From NCBI RefSeq assembly GCF_036010505.1, contig NZ_CP108569.1, forward strand, positions 3,855,001 through 3,919,000: a stretch of DNA of 64,000 nucleotides, read 5' to 3'. The notes below the pieces were generated by a model. The model was not told where the DNA came from. It ran no database searches and saw only the letters and a list, made by a program, of their open reading frames with translations. Source of the stretch: Streptomyces sp. NBC_01197 (GTDB taxonomy: Bacteria; Actinomycetota; Actinomycetes; Streptomycetales; Streptomycetaceae). Numbering within the stretch: the first letter of the stretch is position 1; every line of letters begins with the position of its first letter. The position numbers and the translations under genes are program-made. Shown here in pieces: positions 39,948-48,733 of the stretch.

Positions 39948-41213
39948 ATGCGAACCGACACTTCTCCGGGCACCCTGCCGGCACGGGAGCATCTCCCCGT
40001 GACGGCGGCCGACGCCCCGGTGCTCGATGTGGTGATCCCCGTGTACAACGAGGAGAAGGACCTCGAACCGTGTGTGCTGCGGCTCCGCGACCATCTCGCC
40101 GGGACGTTCCCGTACAGCTTCCGGATCACGATCGCCGACAACGCGAGCACCGACCGGACCCCCGAGGTGGCCGCGGGACTCGATGCCATGCTGGACGAGG
40201 TGCGGGCCGTCCGGCTCGACCAGAAGGGGCGCGGGCGGGCACTGCGGAGTGTCTGGTCCGCGTCCGACTCCCCCGTCCTCGCCTATATGGACGTCGATCT
40301 CTCCACGGGCCTCAACGCGCTGCTGCCCCTGGTGGCTCCGCTGATCTCCGGGCACTCCGATCTGGCCATCGGCTCCCGGCTCGCGCGGAGTTCGAGGGTG
40401 GTGCGGGGTCCCAAGCGCGAGTTCATCTCGCGCGCGTACAACCTGATCCTGCGCTCGTCGCTCTCCGCCCGGTTCAGCGATGCCCAGTGCGGATTCAAGG
40501 CCATCCGCCGGGATGTCGCGCAGCGGCTGCTGCCGATGGTCGAGGACACCGGGTGGTTCTTCGACACCGAGATGCTGGTGGTCGCCGAACGCGCCGGGCT
40601 GCGGATCCATGAGGTGCCGGTCGACTGGGTCGACGACCCGGAGTCGACCGTGCACATCGTGCGGACTGCCGTGGACGATCTCAGGGGCGTCTGGCGGGTG
40701 GGGCGCGCGCTGGGCGTCGGTGCGCTCCCGCTCGACCGGCTCGCGCGCCCCTTCGGCGACGATCCGCGCGACCGCGAACTGACGGGCGTGCCCGGGGGGC
40801 TGGCCCGTCAGCTGGTCGGTTTCTGCGTCGTCGGTGCGCTTTCCACGCTGCTCTATCTGCTGCTGTACTCCCTGTTCCGTACGGGGGTGAGCCCCCAGCT
40901 CGCCAACGCGGGCGCCCTGCTGGTCTCGGCGCTGATCAACACCGCCGCCAACCGGAGACTCACCTTCGGTGTGAGCGGGCGCGACAGCGCGGTACGCCAT
41001 CAGGCCCAGGGGCTGGTCGTGTTCGCGATCGGTCTCGCCCTCACCAGCGGGTCCCTCGCCGCGCTCGGCGCGGCGTCCGACGACCCCTCGCACGGCACCG
41101 AGCTCGCGGTGCTGATCGCGGCCAACCTCGCAGCGACGGTGCTGCGTTTCCTGCTCTTCCGCGCCTGGGTGTTCCCCGAGCGGCGCACCGACGACCCGAG
41201 GACTGCACGATGA
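39948..41213 (+). CDS. GT2 glycosyltransferase fused to GtrA-like membrane domain
   Basis: 421 residues. The GT-A domain (about 20-240) is of the dolichyl-phosphate glucosyl/mannosyltransferase type: LDVVIPVYNEEKDLEPCVLR, IADNASTDRTPEVAAGLD, YMDVDLSTGL (DxD) and DAQCGFKAIRR. The C-terminal GtrA domain (about 280-415) has four membrane helices starting VGFCVVGALSTLLYLLLYSL. It probably makes polyprenyl-phosphate-linked sugar and helps flip it. The ATG at 39948 is preferred to a GTG at 39918. Its stop overlaps the start of the GT39 gene, which would use the lipid-linked sugar. Confidence 0.92.
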   Translation: MRTDTSPGTLPAREHLPVTAADAPVLDVVIPVYNEEKDLEPCVLRLRDHLAGTFPYSFRITIADNASTDRTPEVAAGLDAMLDEVRAVRLDQKGRGRALRSVWSASDSPVLAYMDVDLSTGLNALLPLVAPLISGHSDLAIGSRLARSSRVVRGPKREFISRAYNLILRSSLSARFSDAQCGFKAIRRDVAQRLLPMVEDTGWFFDTEMLVVAERAGLRIHEVPVDWVDDPESTVHIVRTAVDDLRGVWRVGRALGVGALPLDRLARPFGDDPRDRELTGVPGGLARQLVGFCVVGALSTLLYLLLYSLFRTGVSPQLANAGALLVSALINTAANRRLTFGVSGRDSAVRHQAQGLVVFAIGLALTSGSLAALGAASDDPSHGTELAVLIAANLAATVLRFLLFRAWVFPERRTDDPRTAR

Positions 41214-43429
41214 CCACCGCCGATATCCGTACCCATCAGATCCCGGGGGCTATCTCGCCACCCTCCGGGCTGTCGCGCACCGCCCGGCTGTGGCGCGGGC
41301 GTGCCGAGGACCCGCGCTGGGTGCGGCCCGCGTTCCTCGGGCTGCTGCTGCTCACCTTCGTGTCCTACCTCTGGGACCTCAGCGCCTCCGGATACGCCAA
41401 CTCCTTCTACTCCGCGGCGGCCCAGGCCGGCGGGGTGAGCTGGAAGGCCCTCTTCTTCGGCTCACTCGACTCGGCCAACGCCATCACTGTCGACAAACCC
41501 CCGGCCGCACTCTGGCCGATGGCGCTCTCGATACGGATATTCGGGCTGAGCTCGTGGGCGATCCTCGTCCCGCAGGTGCTGATGGGCGTCGGCACGGTCG
41601 CGGTGCTGTATGCGGCGGTACGGCGCCGGTTCAGCGCGGTGGCCGGGCTCATCGCAGGCGTGGTGCTGGCGACGACGCCGGTCGCCGCGCTGATGTTCCG
41701 CTTCAACAACCCCGACGCGCTGCTCGCGCTGCTGATGACGGTCACCGTCTACTTCGTGCTGCGTGCGCTGGAGGACGGGCGGACCAAGTGGCTGGTGTGG
41801 GCGGGCGTGGCGATCGGCTTCGCCTTTCTGACCAAGACGCTCCAGGCGTTCCTGATCCTGCCGCCGCTGGCTGTCGTGTACGGGGTCTTCGCGCCCACAA
41901 CGGTACGCAGGCGGCTGGGCCAGATCGGCCTGTCCGCGGGGGCGATGCTGGTAGCGGGCGGCTGGTGGACGGCGGTCGTCGAACTGTGGCCCGCGTCATC
42001 GCGCCCGTACATCGGGGGCTCGCAGAACAACTCGTTCCTGGAGCTGACCTTCGGCTACAACGGGCTCGGCCGCATCAGCGGCGACGAGACCGGCAGTGTC
42101 GGGGGTGGCGGCGGCGGTCGGGGTGCGGGGGGCGGCGGCTGGGGTGCGTCCGGCCTCGACCGGATGTTCAACTCCGAGATCGGCAGCCAGATTTCGTGGC
42201 TGCTGCCTGCCGCCCTCATCCTGCTGGTCGCGGGGATCGTCATCACCTGGCGGGCCAGGCGCACGGAGACCGCGCGCGGCGCGTTCCTGGTGTGGGGCAG
42301 TGCGCTGCTGATGACCCTGCTGATCTTCAGCTTCATGGCCGGGATCTTCCACCAGTACTACACGGTGGCGCTGGCGCCTTACCTCGCCGCCCTCGTAGGG
42401 ATGGGCGTCACGGTCCTGTGGGAGGAACGCGGCCGGTTCGTGTGGTCGGCGGTGCTGGGCGTCGTGGTCGCGGCGACCGCGGTCTGGGCGTACGTGCTTC
42501 TCGGCCGGACGCCGGACTATCTGCCCTGGCTGCGCTGGGCGGTGCTGGTCGTGGGGCTGGCCGCGGCGCTCGGCCTGGCGGTGGCCGGCCGGCTGAATCG
42601 CAGGTTCGCGCTGAGCGCCGCCGGCGTGGGGCTGGTGGCTTCGCTGGCCGCGCCCTTCGCGTACACGGTGTCCACGCTGAACACCGGACACACCGGGTCG
42701 ATCGTGACGGCGGGTCCGGCGGGCGCGAGCCGGATGGGTGGCATGGGCGGGTTCCCCGGTCGGGGCGGCCGGGATGGCGGTGGCTGGGGCGGTCCGGGGG
42801 CGGGGCAGACGCCCAACGGGAAGGCCGGTCAGGCGGGGCAGGCCGGTCAGGCGGGGCAGACCGGTCAGGCCCCGGGTAATGGCCCGGGCGGCCGGCTGGG
42901 ACAGCCGCCGACCGGTGGGCAGGGGAGCGGCCAGGGCCAAGGCCAGGCGCAGAACGGCCAGGGCCGGACGGGCCGCGCACCGGGCGGCTGGATGGCCGAG
43001 CGCGGCTTCGGGGGCCGCGGCGGTATGGGCGGTCTTCTCGACGGCCAGCAGGTCAGCGCCAAGGTCAAGACCAAGATCAGTGCGCACGCCGACGATTACA
43101 CCTGGATGGCCGCAGCCATCGGCTCGCAGAACGCCGCGAGTTACCAGCTCGCGACCCAGAAGCCGGTCATGGCGATCGGCGGCTTCAACGGCAGCGACCC
43201 CTCACCCACGCTCACGCAGTTCAAGAAGGACGTGACGGACGGGAAGATCCACTACTTCGTCGCAGGCGGCGGAATGGGCGGCGGAATGGGCCGCGGCGGA
43301 TCCGGCAGTGGTACCGCTTCCAAGATCACGTCCTGGGTCGAGGGACGGTTCGTAAAGGTGACGGTCGGGTCGGCGACGCTGTACGACCTGACGCAGGTGA
43401 AGGCCGGCGCGAACACCTCCGGCGGCTGA
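41210..43429 (+). CDS. GT39/ArnT-like membrane glycosyltransferase
   Basis: 739 residues. About 12 membrane helices occupy residues 30-500. The early loop has YANSFYSAAAQAGGVSWKAL and a DKPP motif (ITVDKPPAALWPMALSIRIF), the catalytic Asp signature of the PMT/ArnT family. The helical part ends near FAYTVSTLNTGHTGSIVTAG. A long Gly/Gln/Ala-rich repeat linker follows (about 510-600, with 18-bp DNA repeats near 42823-42870), then an extracellular globular end. It should transfer a sugar from a polyprenyl phosphate to an extracytoplasmic acceptor. Its ATG overlaps the GT2-GtrA stop. Confidence 0.93.
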   Translation: MTTADIRTHQIPGAISPPSGLSRTARLWRGRAEDPRWVRPAFLGLLLLTFVSYLWDLSASGYANSFYSAAAQAGGVSWKALFFGSLDSANAITVDKPPAALWPMALSIRIFGLSSWAILVPQVLMGVGTVAVLYAAVRRRFSAVAGLIAGVVLATTPVAALMFRFNNPDALLALLMTVTVYFVLRALEDGRTKWLVWAGVAIGFAFLTKTLQAFLILPPLAVVYGVFAPTTVRRRLGQIGLSAGAMLVAGGWWTAVVELWPASSRPYIGGSQNNSFLELTFGYNGLGRISGDETGSVGGGGGGRGAGGGGWGASGLDRMFNSEIGSQISWLLPAALILLVAGIVITWRARRTETARGAFLVWGSALLMTLLIFSFMAGIFHQYYTVALAPYLAALVGMGVTVLWEERGRFVWSAVLGVVVAATAVWAYVLLGRTPDYLPWLRWAVLVVGLAAALGLAVAGRLNRRFALSAAGVGLVASLAAPFAYTVSTLNTGHTGSIVTAGPAGASRMGGMGGFPGRGGRDGGGWGGPGAGQTPNGKAGQAGQAGQAGQTGQAPGNGPGGRLGQPPTGGQGSGQGQGQAQNGQGRTGRAPGGWMAERGFGGRGGMGGLLDGQQVSAKVKTKISAHADDYTWMAAAIGSQNAASYQLATQKPVMAIGGFNGSDPSPTLTQFKKDVTDGKIHYFVAGGGMGGGMGRGGSGSGTASKITSWVEGRFVKVTVGSATLYDLTQVKAGANTSGG

Positions 43430-43457
43430 GGAACGCAGCCGGTACGCGAAGGGAAGG

Positions 43458-43496
43458 AGGGGTGGGGTGGGGAGAGGATCTCCCCGCCCCACCCCT
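43458..43496. terminator. Bidirectional terminator between convergent genes
   Basis: A 16-bp stem with one G-T pair (AGGGGTGGGGTGGGGA with TCCCCGCCCCACCCCT) and a 7-base loop, between the GT39 gene and the EEP gene. TTTCC follows on the plus strand. Confidence 0.8.
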
Positions 43497-43521
43497 TTCC
43501 TGTTGCTTCCCCGCGCCTCGC

Positions 43522-44349
43522 CTACCGTCGCAGCGAAAGATCCGCCACGATCGGCCGATGGTCGGACGCGAGCGTGTCGGGCACCTCCGCGCCGCGCACC
43601 GCCACCCCGGGCGAGACCGCCACGTAGTCGATCCGTTCCACGGGTTTCAGGGCCGGGAACGTCGGTGCGCCCGGCTCCACGTCCGTCAGATCGCGCCACA
43701 GCGGCGCCAGCTCGGGTGCGTCCGGGGTCGCGTTGAAGTCGCCCAGGAGGACCTTCCGGTTCCGGTCCCGCCCCATGATGCGGCGGGTATCGGCGACTTG
43801 GCTCACCCGTACGGAGGGGTCGGCGCGGTAGTCCAGGTGCGTCACGTACACGTGCAGCGGTACGCCCTTCACCCGCAGCTCGACCTCACCGAAGCCGGGG
43901 GCCGGCGCAGGGACCGGATTGGGGTCCTGGGTGGAGAGGCGGGTGATCTCGTGGTTCACGGCCTTCAGGATGCGGTACTTCGAGAGCACCGCCACCCCGA
44001 ACTCCCGCCCGTCGACGCTGTATATCGGGGCGAAGTACACCTGCATCCCGAGCCGTTTCGCCAGCTCGCCCGCCACATCGCGCCACTCGCTGCGCGCCGC
44101 CCAGTGGACGTCGACCTCCTCGAGCCCGATCGCGTCGGCGTGCATCGCGCGCAGGGCCGCCTCCTGCCGGTCGAGGTCGAAGACGTTGTCCATCCCGGCG
44201 CCCGCATGGATGTTGTACGAGGCGACCCGCAGCGGGACGTCACGGGTATGGGCGCGAGTGGGGGCATGTGCCTGCGCCGGGGGCGCGATCGTCGCGGCGA
44301 GGACACCTGAGACCAGAAGCACTTCAGCAACACGAGCAGTCAGCTTCAT
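43522..44349 (-). CDS. Secreted endonuclease/exonuclease/phosphatase (EEP) family hydrolase
   Basis: 275 residues: a signal peptide (residues 1-28) and an EEP domain. Visible motifs are RVASYNIHAGAGMDN (Asn metal ligand), AIGLEEVDVHW (Glu), THLDYRADPS, LLGDFNATPD (Asp/Asn) and SDHRPIVADL (catalytic His). Members cut phosphodiesters in nucleic acids, sphingomyelin or phosphoinositides. Export and DHRP suggest an extracellular phosphodiesterase whose substrate is not determined. The upstream gap contains the MFS operator. Confidence 0.91.
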   Translation of the reverse strand: MKLTARVAEVLLVSGVLAATIAPPAQAHAPTRAHTRDVPLRVASYNIHAGAGMDNVFDLDRQEAALRAMHADAIGLEEVDVHWAARSEWRDVAGELAKRLGMQVYFAPIYSVDGREFGVAVLSKYRILKAVNHEITRLSTQDPNPVPAPAPGFGEVELRVKGVPLHVYVTHLDYRADPSVRVSQVADTRRIMGRDRNRKVLLGDFNATPDAPELAPLWRDLTDVEPGAPTFPALKPVERIDYVAVSPGVAVRGAEVPDTLASDHRPIVADLSLRR

Positions 44350-44390
44350 CGGACGTAGCTACCCGAAAGCGGCTCGGCGCAAAACGCGTT

Positions 44391-44421
44391 TACACCGTAG
44401 AAGGTATTCCTCTACGGTGTA
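44391..44421. promoter_or_regulatory. 31-bp operator of the MFS/TetR locus
   Basis: Perfect 11-bp arms TACACCGTAGA and TCTACGGTGTA around AGGTATTCC. Each arm contains its own CTAC-type dyad (the right arm is the palindrome TCTAC-GGT-GTAGA when the next base is included), so two TetR dimers could bind. It lies between the divergent EEP gene and the MFS gene, whose TetR regulator is encoded downstream at 46116. Confidence 0.85.
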
Positions 44422-44431
44422 GAACTCCACG

Positions 44432-44479
44432 ACGACCTCACGACCTCACGACCTCACGACTTCACGACCTCATGACCCC
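44432..44479 (+). repeat. Octanucleotide tandem repeat (ACGACCTC x6) in the MFS leader
   Basis: Six 8-bp units (44432, 44440, 44448, 44456, 44464, 44472), four exact and two with one or two changes, between the operator and the MFS start. Because 8 is not a multiple of 3, slippage would shift any upstream leader frame. Confidence 0.85.
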
Positions 44480-44561
44480 ACAACTCCACGCCCCCAGACT
44501 CCACGGCTCGACGACTTCCTCACCCACCCCGCCCACCCCGCCCACGGATCAGGAGCCCGGC

Positions 44562-46067
44562 ATGACGGCCACCGCCGCCGAGCACGAGAGCGCCACCACC
44601 CGACACCCCCAGCGCTGGGTGATCCTCGGCGTCATCTGTCTCGCCGAGCTCACCGTGCTGCTCGACAACACCGTCCTCAACGTCGCGATCCCCTCACTCA
44701 CCCGCGATCTGCGCGCGTCCACAGCCGACATCCAGTGGATGATCAACGCGTACTCGCTGGTGCAGTCCGGTCTGCTGCTCACCGCCGGCAGCTCCGCCGA
44801 CCGGTACGGCCGCAAGAAGATGTTGATTGCGGGCCTCACGCTCTTCGGGGCCGGGTCGCTCGTCGCCGGGCTCGCCCAGTCCACCGGGCAGCTGATCGCA
44901 GCCCGCGCTGGCATGGGTATCGGCGGCGCCCTGCTGATGACCACCACCCTCGCCGTCGTCGTCCAGATCTTCGACAACACCGAGCGCGTCAAGGCCATCG
45001 GCCTCTGGTCCACGGTCAATTCACTCGGCTTCGCGGCAGGACCGCTCATCGGCGGAGCGCTGCTCGACCACTTCTGGTGGGGCGCCATCTTCCTGGTCAA
45101 CATCCCGGTGGCAGTCATCGCGCTCGCCGCGGTCGTCGGCCTCGTACCGGAGTCCAAGAACCCGGCCGGTGACCGCCCCGACCTGCTCGGCGCGCTGCTC
45201 TCCACGGTGGGCATGACCGCGGTCGTGTACGCGATCATCTCGGGCCCCGCACACGGCTGGGCCTCCACCCATGTCCTCGTCGCGGCCGTCATCGGCATCG
45301 TGTTCCTGGCCGGGTTCGTCGCCTGGGAGCTGCACATCCCGTTCCCGATGCTCGACATGCACTTCTTCCGCAACCAGCGCTTCGTCGGCGCCGTCGCCGG
45401 GGCGGTCCTCGTCGCCTTCGGCATGGGTGGCTCGCTCTTCCTGCTCACCCAGCACCTCCAGTTCGTCCTCGGGTACGGGCCGTTGGACGCGGGGCTGCGG
45501 ACCGCGCCCCTGGCCCTCACCATCGTGGTGCTGAACCTCACCGGGGTCTCGGCCAAACTGCTGCCCCGGCTGGGTACGCCCGGCACCATCGCCGCCGGGA
45601 TGACCGCGCTCGCGGCCGGTCTGGTGGCCATCGCGCTGCTCGGCGGTGACAGCTATCCAGGGATGCTGCTCGGTCTTGTGGTCATGGGCGGGGGTATCGC
45701 GTTCGCCATGCCCGCGATGGCCAACGCGATCATGAGCGCGATCCCGCCGGAGAAGGCCGGGGTCGGTGCGGGCGTCAACGGCACCCTGGCCGAATTCGGC
45801 AACGGCCTGGGTGTCGCGGTGCTCGGCGCCGTACTCAACTCCCGCTTCGCCGCACTGCTCCCCGCGGCGCTGGGCGCGGCCTCACTGCCGGCTGCTCTCG
45901 CCGCCACGGACGGCCCCGGCGAGCGCAGCCGGGTCGCGGATGCTTTTGCCTCAGGTCTGCAGACCAGCCAACTGGTGGGCGCCGCAGCGGTACTTGCGGG
46001 CGGGCTGCTCGCCGCTGTGCTCCTCCGGCGTGCCGAGAGGGCAGATGCACCGGGAGCAGCGGCCTAA
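44562..46067 (+). CDS. MFS multidrug exporter (DHA2, EmrB/QacA type)
   Basis: 501 residues, about 14 membrane helices. Typical motifs are LLDNTVLNVAIPSLTRDL (motif D1), GSSADRYGRKKMLIAGLTLF (motif A) and GFAAGPLIGGALLDHFWWGA (motif C). It should export hydrophobic compounds using the proton gradient. AGGAG seven bases before the ATG fixes the start; the open frame to 44268 is non-coding leader. The 31-bp operator and the downstream TetR gene (49 bp after its stop) show it is induced by a ligand of that regulator. Confidence 0.94.
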   Translation: MTATAAEHESATTRHPQRWVILGVICLAELTVLLDNTVLNVAIPSLTRDLRASTADIQWMINAYSLVQSGLLLTAGSSADRYGRKKMLIAGLTLFGAGSLVAGLAQSTGQLIAARAGMGIGGALLMTTTLAVVVQIFDNTERVKAIGLWSTVNSLGFAAGPLIGGALLDHFWWGAIFLVNIPVAVIALAAVVGLVPESKNPAGDRPDLLGALLSTVGMTAVVYAIISGPAHGWASTHVLVAAVIGIVFLAGFVAWELHIPFPMLDMHFFRNQRFVGAVAGAVLVAFGMGGSLFLLTQHLQFVLGYGPLDAGLRTAPLALTIVVLNLTGVSAKLLPRLGTPGTIAAGMTALAAGLVAIALLGGDSYPGMLLGLVVMGGGIAFAMPAMANAIMSAIPPEKAGVGAGVNGTLAEFGNGLGVAVLGAVLNSRFAALLPAALGAASLPAALAATDGPGERSRVADAFASGLQTSQLVGAAAVLAGGLLAAVLLRRAERADAPGAAA

Positions 46068-46115
46068 CATCGGTACCGGTACCGGTGGATCCACACGTTC
46101 CGGAGGAGGCGCGCC

Positions 46116-47021
46116 ATGGTGACTGCGGCCGACCGCGCGAAGGGTCCCGCGCGGGCCAGTGTCTGGCTGGGCGGAAAGGTGACGCGCCCCCGCAGAACGG
46201 ATCAGCCGGCCGGGCTCGACCTGGACAAGATCACCGCGGCGACGGTCCGGCTGCTGGACTCCGAGGGCCTCGCGAAGTTCTCCATGCGCCGTCTCGCCGC
46301 CGAACTGGGCGTCACTGCGATGTCGGTCTACTGGTACGTGGACACCAAGGACGACCTCCTCGAACTGGCCCTGGACGCGGTGATGGGCGAACTGGTGCTG
46401 CCGGGAACGGTGGACGGCACCGAGACGGGCACCGGTACTGAGACGGGCACGGGCACCGCGACAGGCACGGGCACCGACAACGGCACCGAGAGTGGGCCTG
46501 GCGGCAGCGAGGTCGGGCCAGACGGAACGGAGGGCGGGACGGAGGGCGGGACGGAGACCGGGTCCGACTGGCGCATTCAGCTGCGTCGCCTCGCCGCCGG
46601 ATACCGCAGCGTTCTGGTGCGCCACCCCTGGGTCTCCCCGCTCGTCGGCGTATTCCTCAACATCGGCCCGCACGCGCTGAAGTTCGCCGCGGCGTCCCAA
46701 GAAGTGATGCGCAGCGCCGATCTGCCGCTGCGCGGTCAGACCGGCGGCCTGGCCGCCGTCTTCCAGTTCGTGTACGGATTCGGCACCGTCGAGGGCCACT
46801 TCAGGGACCGCTGTGCGCGGGCCGGGATGACTCAGGACGAGTACCACCAGCACGCCATGGGCGGCATGAGCGAACAGCCCTCCCTGCGCCGGACGTTCGA
46901 GCAAGCCCAGGACCTGATGGCGGCGCGCGGCGGTGACACGGTCGAGGAAATGCGGGAGCGCGACTTCGACTTCGCCCTGGACCTGCTGATCGCGGGCATC
47001 GAGGCCAAACGCGGGCGATGA
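46116..47021 (+). CDS. TetR-family regulator with repetitive insert
   Basis: 301 residues. The helix-turn-helix region (about 37-80) is KITAATVRLLDSEGLAKFSM and LAAELGVTAMSVYWYVDTKD, the tetracycline-repressor type with YWYV. Residues about 99-150 are an insert of Gly/Thr/Glu repeats (TGTGTETGTGTATGTGT and GTEGGTEGGTETGSD) between the DNA-binding and ligand domains. The TetR_C-like domain follows (about 152-295). It probably represses the MFS gene via the operator at 44391. GGAGGAGGCGCGCC precedes the ATG. Confidence 0.92.
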   Translation: MVTAADRAKGPARASVWLGGKVTRPRRTDQPAGLDLDKITAATVRLLDSEGLAKFSMRRLAAELGVTAMSVYWYVDTKDDLLELALDAVMGELVLPGTVDGTETGTGTETGTGTATGTGTDNGTESGPGGSEVGPDGTEGGTEGGTETGSDWRIQLRRLAAGYRSVLVRHPWVSPLVGVFLNIGPHALKFAAASQEVMRSADLPLRGQTGGLAAVFQFVYGFGTVEGHFRDRCARAGMTQDEYHQHAMGGMSEQPSLRRTFEQAQDLMAARGGDTVEEMRERDFDFALDLLIAGIEAKRGR

Positions 47022-47114
47022 GCGGGCAACCGGGGCGAGCCGGGGAGCCGGCCCAGGGAGCGCCCCGAGAAGGCCCCCGAGCCCCCCCCGAGTCGGACCT
47101 CCCCGAGGCCGCCG

Positions 47115-47585
47115 TCAGCTGTCCTCGGCCAGCCGCGCCGGGAAGCCGCCGGTCGCGATCGGGCTCCACCGCTCCGGGGTGATCCGGATGATCGACTTGC
47201 CCTGCTTGACCATGGCGGCGCGGTACTCGTCCCAGTCCGGGTGTTCGCCGGAGATGTTGCGGAAGTACTCCACCAGCGGCTCCACCGAGTCCGGTGAGTC
47301 GATGACCTCGCCCGCTCCGTCGACCTGGACCCATGGGCCGTTCCACTCGTCCGACAGCACGATGACGCTCACCCGTGCGTCGCGCCGGACATTGCGGGTC
47401 TTGGCGCGCTCGGGGTAGGTCGACAGGACGATCCGGCCCGCGTCGTCGACCCCGCAGGTCAGCGGAGAGCCCTGGGGGCGGCCGTCGGAGCGGGTGGTGA
47501 GCAGGATCGCCCGGTGCCTGGGGCGTACGAAGTCGAGCAGTTCGGGCAGTTCCACGGGGGTGTTGGTCGCGATGTTGGGTGCCAT
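47115..47585 (-). CDS. PPOX-class, probably F420-dependent oxidoreductase
   Basis: 156 residues with the split-barrel flavin fold: ELLDFVRPRHRAILLTTRSD, GRPQGSPLTCGVDDAGRIVL and RKTRNVRRDARVSVIVLSDE-type segments, ending IIRITPERWSPIATGGFPAR. Members bind FMN, F420 or haem-like cofactors. The ATG at 47585 is chosen because the fold begins near residue 12. It is separated from the YceI gene upstream by 185 bp that hold no gene. Confidence 0.87.
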   Translation of the reverse strand: MAPNIATNTPVELPELLDFVRPRHRAILLTTRSDGRPQGSPLTCGVDDAGRIVLSTYPERAKTRNVRRDARVSVIVLSDEWNGPWVQVDGAGEVIDSPDSVEPLVEYFRNISGEHPDWDEYRAAMVKQGKSIIRITPERWSPIATGGFPARLAEDS

Positions 47586-47770
47586 GGCTGCACGATACGT
47601 CGCCCCGCACGGACGGGCCCGGCAGCACACGGGCGCTCCCGGTCACTCCCGGCCACCCGTCCCGGGCAGCGGAACGCCCGGCCCCGCGGCGCGCGCAAGG
47701 AGCGGGCGCCGAGGGAGCCGGGCGGGGGCCACGAGGACCGTGCGGTCCGGTGGTTGGCCGGTGCGGCCGG

Positions 47771-48589
47771 TTACGCGGTCGGGAGCGAGTCGCCCTGGAC
47801 GGCCTGGATATCCAGCTCGACCTTGAGTGTGGTGCCGATGGCCGAGATGCCCGCCTGGACGACCTGGTTGTAGTTCATCCTGAAGTCCTCGCGGCGCAGT
47901 TCGGCCGTCGCGTGGAAGGCCGCGCGCACGCCGCCCCACGGGTCGGGGCCCGTACCCAGGTAGCTCAGGTTCAGGTCGACCTCGCGGGCGACACCGTGCA
48001 GCGACAGTTCACCGTGGACCGTCCAGCGGTCCGGTCCGGCGGGGGTGATCCCGGTGCTGCTGTAGGTGATCTGCGGGTAGCTCTCGACGTCCAGGAAGTC
48101 CGCGGACTTCAGATGGCCGTCGCGCATTCCGTTGCCCGTGTCGATCGAGGCCGTCGCGATGACGGCCTCGACGCGTGACTTCTCGACGTCCTCGGCGATC
48201 TCGATGCGGCCCACGAACTCCGTGAACCGGCCGTGCACGCTGGAGATGCCCAGGTGCTGGGCGACCGCGCCCACCGACGAGTGCGCCGGGTCCAGCGTCC
48301 AGGTGCCGGGCGGCGGGAGTTCCACGCCGCCCTGCCTGGCCAGTACCACCGTGCCGACGTCGGCACGGCCGCTCGCCGTGACGAAGGCAGTGGACGCGGC
48401 GGGCGCGTAGCCGACGGCCGTCACGATCACGGTGTGCGGGCCGGGGGCCAGGGCCGCGTCGGCGCTCACCGTGCCGTCCTCGTCCACCTGCGCTCGCAGT
48501 ACCTGGGCACCGGTCATGTCGGTCACGGTCACCACGGCGTGCTGGACCGCCCAGCCGTCGCGCGTCCGTACCTGTGCGCGAAGTCCCAT
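47771..48589 (-). CDS. Carboxypeptidase-regulatory-like domain fused to YceI domain
   Basis: 272 residues. The first 88 form a beta-sandwich like the carboxypeptidase regulatory domain (WAVQHAVVTVTDMTGAQVLR, then GYAPAASTAFVTASGRADVG). A YceI lipocalin-like domain follows (about 93-272): GTWTLDPAHSSVGAVAQHLG, SSVHGRFTEFVGRIEIAEDV and DFLDVESYPQITYSS. YceI proteins bind isoprenoid chains. No signal peptide is visible, so it is probably cytoplasmic. The ATG follows AAGGAG. The N-terminal domain resembles the three repeats at the end of the MFS protein encoded next to it, a strong hint that they work together. A U-rich terminator abuts its ribosome binding site. Confidence 0.9.
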   Translation of the reverse strand: MGLRAQVRTRDGWAVQHAVVTVTDMTGAQVLRAQVDEDGTVSADAALAPGPHTVIVTAVGYAPAASTAFVTASGRADVGTVVLARQGGVELPPPGTWTLDPAHSSVGAVAQHLGISSVHGRFTEFVGRIEIAEDVEKSRVEAVIATASIDTGNGMRDGHLKSADFLDVESYPQITYSSTGITPAGPDRWTVHGELSLHGVAREVDLNLSYLGTGPDPWGGVRAAFHATAELRREDFRMNYNQVVQAGISAIGTTLKVELDIQAVQGDSLPTA

Positions 48590-48607
48590 TCCCGTTCTCT
48601 CTCCTTC

Positions 48608-48671
48608 AAAAAAGTGGGCCCCGGGCGGTGGTGGCGGGCCGTCCCCTGCCCGTCACCACCACGTCCGGGGC
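48608..48671 (-). terminator. Two-part intrinsic terminator abutting the yceI ribosome binding site
   Basis: Reading on the minus strand, nested stems (outer 7 bp GCCCCGG with CCGGGGC; inner 13 bp between 48627-48639 and 48648-48660 with one G-T pair) are followed by TTTTTT (48608-48613) and, one base later, by the AAGGAG (48601-48606) of the YceI gene. Any transcript from the upstream MFS gene must pass through it. Confidence 0.75.
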
Positions 48672-48733
48672 TTGGAAAGGGCCGGTATGAACAGGCCCCT
48701 CCGCGCCCCGCATCCGCTGGGGCAGCCTGGTGA

